Source: Cristatella mucedo (lineage: Eukaryota > Bryozoa > Phylactolaemata > Cristatellidae). From it: a stretch of DNA of 64,000 bases. The stretch covers positions 10,974,501 through 11,038,500 of the forward strand of contig WPIO01000001.1 in assembly GCA_009760855.2 (NCBI GenBank). The letters run 5' to 3'. The translations under genes and the position numbers were made by a program. The notes beneath the pieces are model-generated. The model saw only the letters and a program-made list of their open reading frames with translations. It did not search any database and was not told the DNA's origin. Below are positions 24,206-64,000 of this stretch, in pieces (position 1 is the stretch's first letter; every line of letters begins with the position of its first letter).

Positions 24206-25115
24206 ATTACATAAACCTTGTGAACTGAGTGCTCCGGGTCCAGCCCTGGCCGAGCTCCGTGGCTTAGGTCCGAGCATGGCCAAGTGTGGCTCAGGCCTGC
24301 ACGGCTGCAGAGCAAAAAGGGAGATTAGCTGCAATTTGGTTTGATAAAAGCAATAATTCAACTAGTGCGAAACTTTTGCATTTTTACTTCTATCAATTTT
24401 GCCACATACAAAAGCAACTACAAGATTGACTGCCATCAGTAGGCCGGACTCGCCAGTTAGGACAGTGGGCAGTCAGTGAACAGCCGTAGGCCAATGTGAG
24501 TACTGCACAGCAGATGCTGCCTTCTGTGCCTGTCTAAACTGTTCTACGTTAACGGCATGGACTTGAGCTAGGATAAGGGCGCTTCAATTGCTGCCAGGTT
24601 TTGCCACCGTCGACATACCTGCGTGTTTCGGTGCAGCCATGCGGCAGCAGCAGCTTCATTAACCACTAGTTGTCGTCAAGCATCTGGAATGACTTGCACC
24701 TGTTGCTTTTGGTTTTCGAGGCCAAGGCTTCCTTTAGTTCTAGAGCCGCTAGCGTGCTTGTAAAGCAATCCGGTCGGTTTGATTGGCTGGCGTTGCTATA
24801 GCAACTTATATTGCAGAAAACAAGGGAAAGCTGTTATTTGGGTTTGGCTGTGAGCGTTAGGGAGCTAGTTAGCACTATGCTATTGAATTTTGTGATTGCT
24901 ACCGTCCTGCATTGCAGGGTTGCACCTACTGAGGTTTCTCCCCATAAAGAAAACTTGCTGGCATCTGCCTTGCACGATTTGAGCAATGGCCACTTTCGGT
25001 AGTCAAGTTTTATCATGGTGCAGTCACTGGCTTGCAGCTGCACCATCAATGGCTGACATTCTGATAGGCTCTGACACAATTACAGGTCGTTCTCAAGAAA
25101 TGAGTATGTTAAAGG
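24206..25115. other. Unassigned sequence
   Basis: No repeat or protein recognised. The longest open frames are under 85 codons. Confidence 0.3.
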
Positions 25116-25117
25116 TT

Positions 25118-25268
25118 CTCTGATTTAACGGCCTCATTTATATAGTTGCAGGGGAGCCTTAAAACTATCACCACCACATGCAGCTGGCAAAAAAGAATTG
25201 CCTGCTGCAGGAATCGAACCCACGAAGGTCGTAAAGTGGGATCACCTTATCACTGGGCTAAGGCCATG
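25118..25268 (-). mobile_element. SINE family B copy
   Basis: Minus strand: TTCGATTCCTGCAGCAGGC B box area, GTGGTGATAGTTTTAAGGC, and 3' end TATAAATGAGGCCGTTAAATC. Confidence 0.75.
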
Positions 25269-25269
25269 T

Positions 25270-27827
25270 TGCCATTTTATTCAAAAGATGAATCTGGTAT
25301 AAGACACTCTCAAAGTCGGCATGATACTTGCATGATTGACAAGTACACAAATGCACTACCATCTTATTCCGACATCTTCTAGCTGGATATTGTAGATTAT
25401 AGCACTGACAGCCAAAAATGCTATTCATACTAATAAAAAGTCGACAGTTGTTCACTTCCCTTTGAAAATAAAACAGAAAGACCTTACTGTCAGCACGCTC
25501 TAACGAACATAAATGTAGCATGCCGATCATACATACATACATAGCATGCATATAATTGCTAAGAGCCATTGCCCTGCAGCTTTTTAGCACCTTAACCTTG
25601 ATGACTATGTGGTGAGTTATTGTTATATAACGTTATTTGATCCAATAGGCCTCACCACACTTCAAGTTTGGTCTGGGTATTCCATCTCACCCAAAGTTTA
25701 TTCTATTCCAACCCTAGCAACATCTGCAATCTAATCAGCAGTGTGCCACTAAGCCAACGGCACAGCTGGTTGCTAGCAGACAGTCAGTCACTACGAGATA
25801 TGGGCTGAGATATTGCAGCTAGGTTTTTGCCGAGATAGCGTCTGGCTGGTCTACCTGTCGATAATAGTAGAGAGTGCTATCATAGGCATACTAATCAGCA
25901 TGGGTTTCTCGACCCCCTTCCCTCTTTAGACCAGCACTCTTATGTATGGCCACCCAGAGGTAAGTGCTTAATCCTCTCCTTGGTTTAATCCTGGATACGC
26001 TCCCCCTCCGATTGTTAGACCGTTGAGCATAGGCCGTGCTGTGACGGCTAGTCAGCACTTAGAACGCACCCTGAGGACCCACAGGACTGAGTCCAGCCAT
26101 AATTTCGTCGGTGAATCGTGTGAGACTGCTCGTATCACAGGGCACTGGCTTCATCGGTGTGGCAAGCAGCCAGAAGTTCAGGACAGCACGCAACTCGTCG
26201 GCTAGGCAGGCGTCGGCCAAAAAGGCTGGCGAGTAGCACGAGAGATTGTCTGCCTAGCGCACAACTTAACAGCTGTTTATTTCAAGTTAACTACAAAGCC
26301 GTACAAATGAGATGCAGCACCAATTTATCTCTAAGGGGCGAGCAATCAAAAGTGGTTAGACTAAAACGTATACATAATAATTATTGTCAAGCTCGGCTGA
26401 CTAGGCTGACCACAGCAGCACTCTGCGCACTGCGCACTGAGTATGCACTGAGCATAATCACAGACGCCGCCAGGCGGCAGGGCAGACGACACCAGCACTC
26501 ATATTTGGAAGATACAATCTACTGAGCAGTATTCTCAAATTTACATCATGCACAAATGCACTAGGTGCACGGGCTCGAGTCGTTAACGTACTGGACATCA
26601 GCTGTGCATAGCGACCATCATCATGGGAAGCATCCGACTGTGACGAAAAGCCAGGAGTCGGAGGTCAAGGTCCGACAGAGGAAAGAAAGACAAAGAAGAT
26701 AACAAAAGCTTGCTGCCGGATACAGCAGCAGCAGCCCACGGGTCCAGGAGCGAGCAATGAGTCCGTGTTGTCGTTGGTGAAACAAAGGGATGATCCAGCT
26801 ATCTGCCAAAACGGAAAGGTAACTAGCAGGAACAGCCAGCCGCACGCACGATCAGTGACTCCCAACTTAACAGAACATTATCGCCCCAGTTGTGCTCAAA
26901 AATTTGAAAGCAGTGACATCACAGCAGCAGCCGCAAGACCACTCACCACACTAAGAGTGAGTGCAGAGACAGATGTAAGTGAACTAAATGTGCATGCATG
27001 CACAAGTGTGTGAGGAAAGAAGAGGCAGGATTGGTGAGGGGTAGCGGCGGCTTCCTACGGATGAATGAAAAAGTAATCTCGTGCGTGCAAGCACGGGATA
27101 TGTCAATAGCAGGCCAAGGTGCACAGCTTTGCACCATCGTCAGAACTAGTGTCCATGCAAAAGCAGCGTCAGGTAAGGACGCCGTCTGCTGACATCACAA
27201 ACCATCTGCCATCAAGCAGCCAGGAACACGAAAAAGGCAGGTGATCAGCAAGTAGTTAAAAAAATAATAGCAAACGACGACACGCCCGGGCACGGGCGAG
27301 GCAGTATTAGTTCAGGCAATGGTGCATCGGTTCCTGTGCTGGCCGGACTTCCGGCCAGGCAGACACGAGGAAGCACCACCAGTAGCGTGCTCCATCTCCC
27401 TCTTCTTTTCTCTCACTCTCTCTCTCTCTCTCTCTCTCTTTTCACAGTCGGTTCGGCTGTGGGAACCAAGGGTGCAAGCTCGCCGAAGGACGGCATCTGT
27501 GGCCGGCACGGACGAGGAAGCAAATAGATGCCAGCAGCAGCTCCGGCGATGAGGCGTTCGGCTCGGCATTGACGGCTCGCGTGCCAACGCCTCCTATGCA
27601 CTTGCCACGAGCGCCACACCGACGTACAGGTCAAGGCCAGGCGTTCGGCACCAAAGCCGAAGCAACGGCATACGGCCACTGCCGAGCACCTGGAGGCCGA
27701 CTACAGCGGGTGAAGATCCGTCAGGGCCTAGCGCCACGTGCTCGTGTCGGCCCATGAGCAGCGGCTCTTACACCGAGATTCAGCTGTCGCAGATCGAGGA
27801 GGCGGTCGCCCCCCCCCCTCGTCGAAG
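25270..27827. other. zfh2 3' flank / probable 3' UTR; otherwise unassigned
   Basis: Immediately downstream of the zfh2 stop. Contains a short (TC)n tract at 27407-27441 and a C run at 27810-27818. Open frames on either strand are Arg/Ala-rich shadows. If the AATAAA at 26276 is used, 26.26-27.83 kb is 3' UTR. Confidence 0.35.
26276..26281 (-). promoter_or_regulatory. Candidate polyadenylation signal AATAAA for zfh2
   Basis: First AATAAA I noticed on the minus strand downstream of the zfh2 stop codon. It implies a 3' UTR of about 1.55 kb. Position is the only support. A variant signal closer to the stop could be used instead. Confidence 0.2.
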
Positions 27828-63654
<35,827 letters not shown>

Positions 63655-63719
63655 GGCGCCGTGCACGCGACGGCGCCCGCCGTGAGCGGCCCCGCGGCGA
63701 GCGAACGCAGAGGCGGATG
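63655..63719 (-). other. Probable 5' UTR portion of zfh2 exon 1
   Basis: A consensus acceptor (TTGCGTTTCAG) ends at 63720. The 65 bases from there to the ATG at 63654 are GC-rich. In relatives the start codon also lies a short way inside the second exon. The first, non-coding exon and the promoter are not identifiable in 63721-64000, which is GC-rich, Gly/Arg-codon-like sequence without a clear TATA or initiator. Confidence 0.45.
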
Positions 63720-64000
63720 CTGAAACGCAAAGTGACCAGCGATAAAGACACCGGCTCCAGCGAGAGGCAGCAGCAGGAGAAGGAGAACCGGCGAGGAGGA
63801 GCCGGACTGAGGCAGCCGGACCGCCGGGGAGGAACCGGACTAGGTGGCAGCGGGAGAGCAGTTCGTTTATTTCGTTGGAGCGGTCAGTTGGAGCAGGGGG
63901 CTTCTTCAGCAGAAGCAGCAGCGGAGCCTCGGATGCAGCATCGGCTGCACCAGCCAGCGGAGGGCACCGGCGTGCGCAGGTCGACGTGAGTCGGCCTGGG

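Overview
This is nuclear DNA of a multicellular animal. The evidence is a 16-exon gene with ordinary GT-AG introns, several families of tRNA-headed SINEs and non-LTR retrotransposons, and very long dinucleotide microsatellites. The one clear host gene matches the zfh2/ZFHX3/ZFHX4 zinc-finger homeobox family, which is found across bilaterians. The segment after homeodomain 1 looks more like invertebrate zfh2 than like vertebrate ZFHX, so I infer a protostome, possibly a lophotrochozoan or flatworm. I cannot name the species.

Layout. Positions 1-27.8 kb hold no recognisable host gene. They contain a decayed Ty3/gypsy element (1.65-3.45 kb), a short 18S rRNA-derived fragment (3.7 kb), an old satellite of about 165-170 bp units (4.0-6.7 kb), a heptamer minisatellite (11.05-11.24 kb), and fragments of at least three LINE families and two tRNA-derived SINE families. 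Between these is unassigned sequence. From 27.8 to 63.7 kb the minus strand carries the zfh2-like gene. Its introns hold a large L2-like LINE copy (37.3-39.1 kb), further SINEs, a tRNA-Gly-like relic, and tracts of (CT)n, (GA)n, (GT)n and (CA)n up to about 450 bp long.

The gene. I assembled 16 coding exons from 63654 down to the stop at 27828. All 15 splice junctions keep the reading frame, and the exons sum to 8460 nt, or 2819 codons plus a stop. In order, the protein has an acidic and Ser/Gly-rich N-terminus, six C2H2 fingers in exon 1, paired fingers in exons 2 and 4, one finger in exon 8, homeodomain 1 (split by an intron), homeodomain 2 with a C2HC finger, a PLDLS motif (CtBP-binding type), a homeodomain of the family's HD4 type with a finger, and two C-terminal fingers. 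The segment that carries HD3 in four-homeodomain relatives was not found.

Most unusual items: a Cys/His-rich open stretch with good splice signals in the intron at 30.6-30.9 kb and a diverged partial copy of it two exons downstream; the apparent lack of HD3; a possible 33-nt microexon; the satellite array with a SINE inserted in it; a 36-bp perfect palindrome centred on a CACGTG-bearing arm; and a 3' hairpin shared by a LINE and a SINE family.
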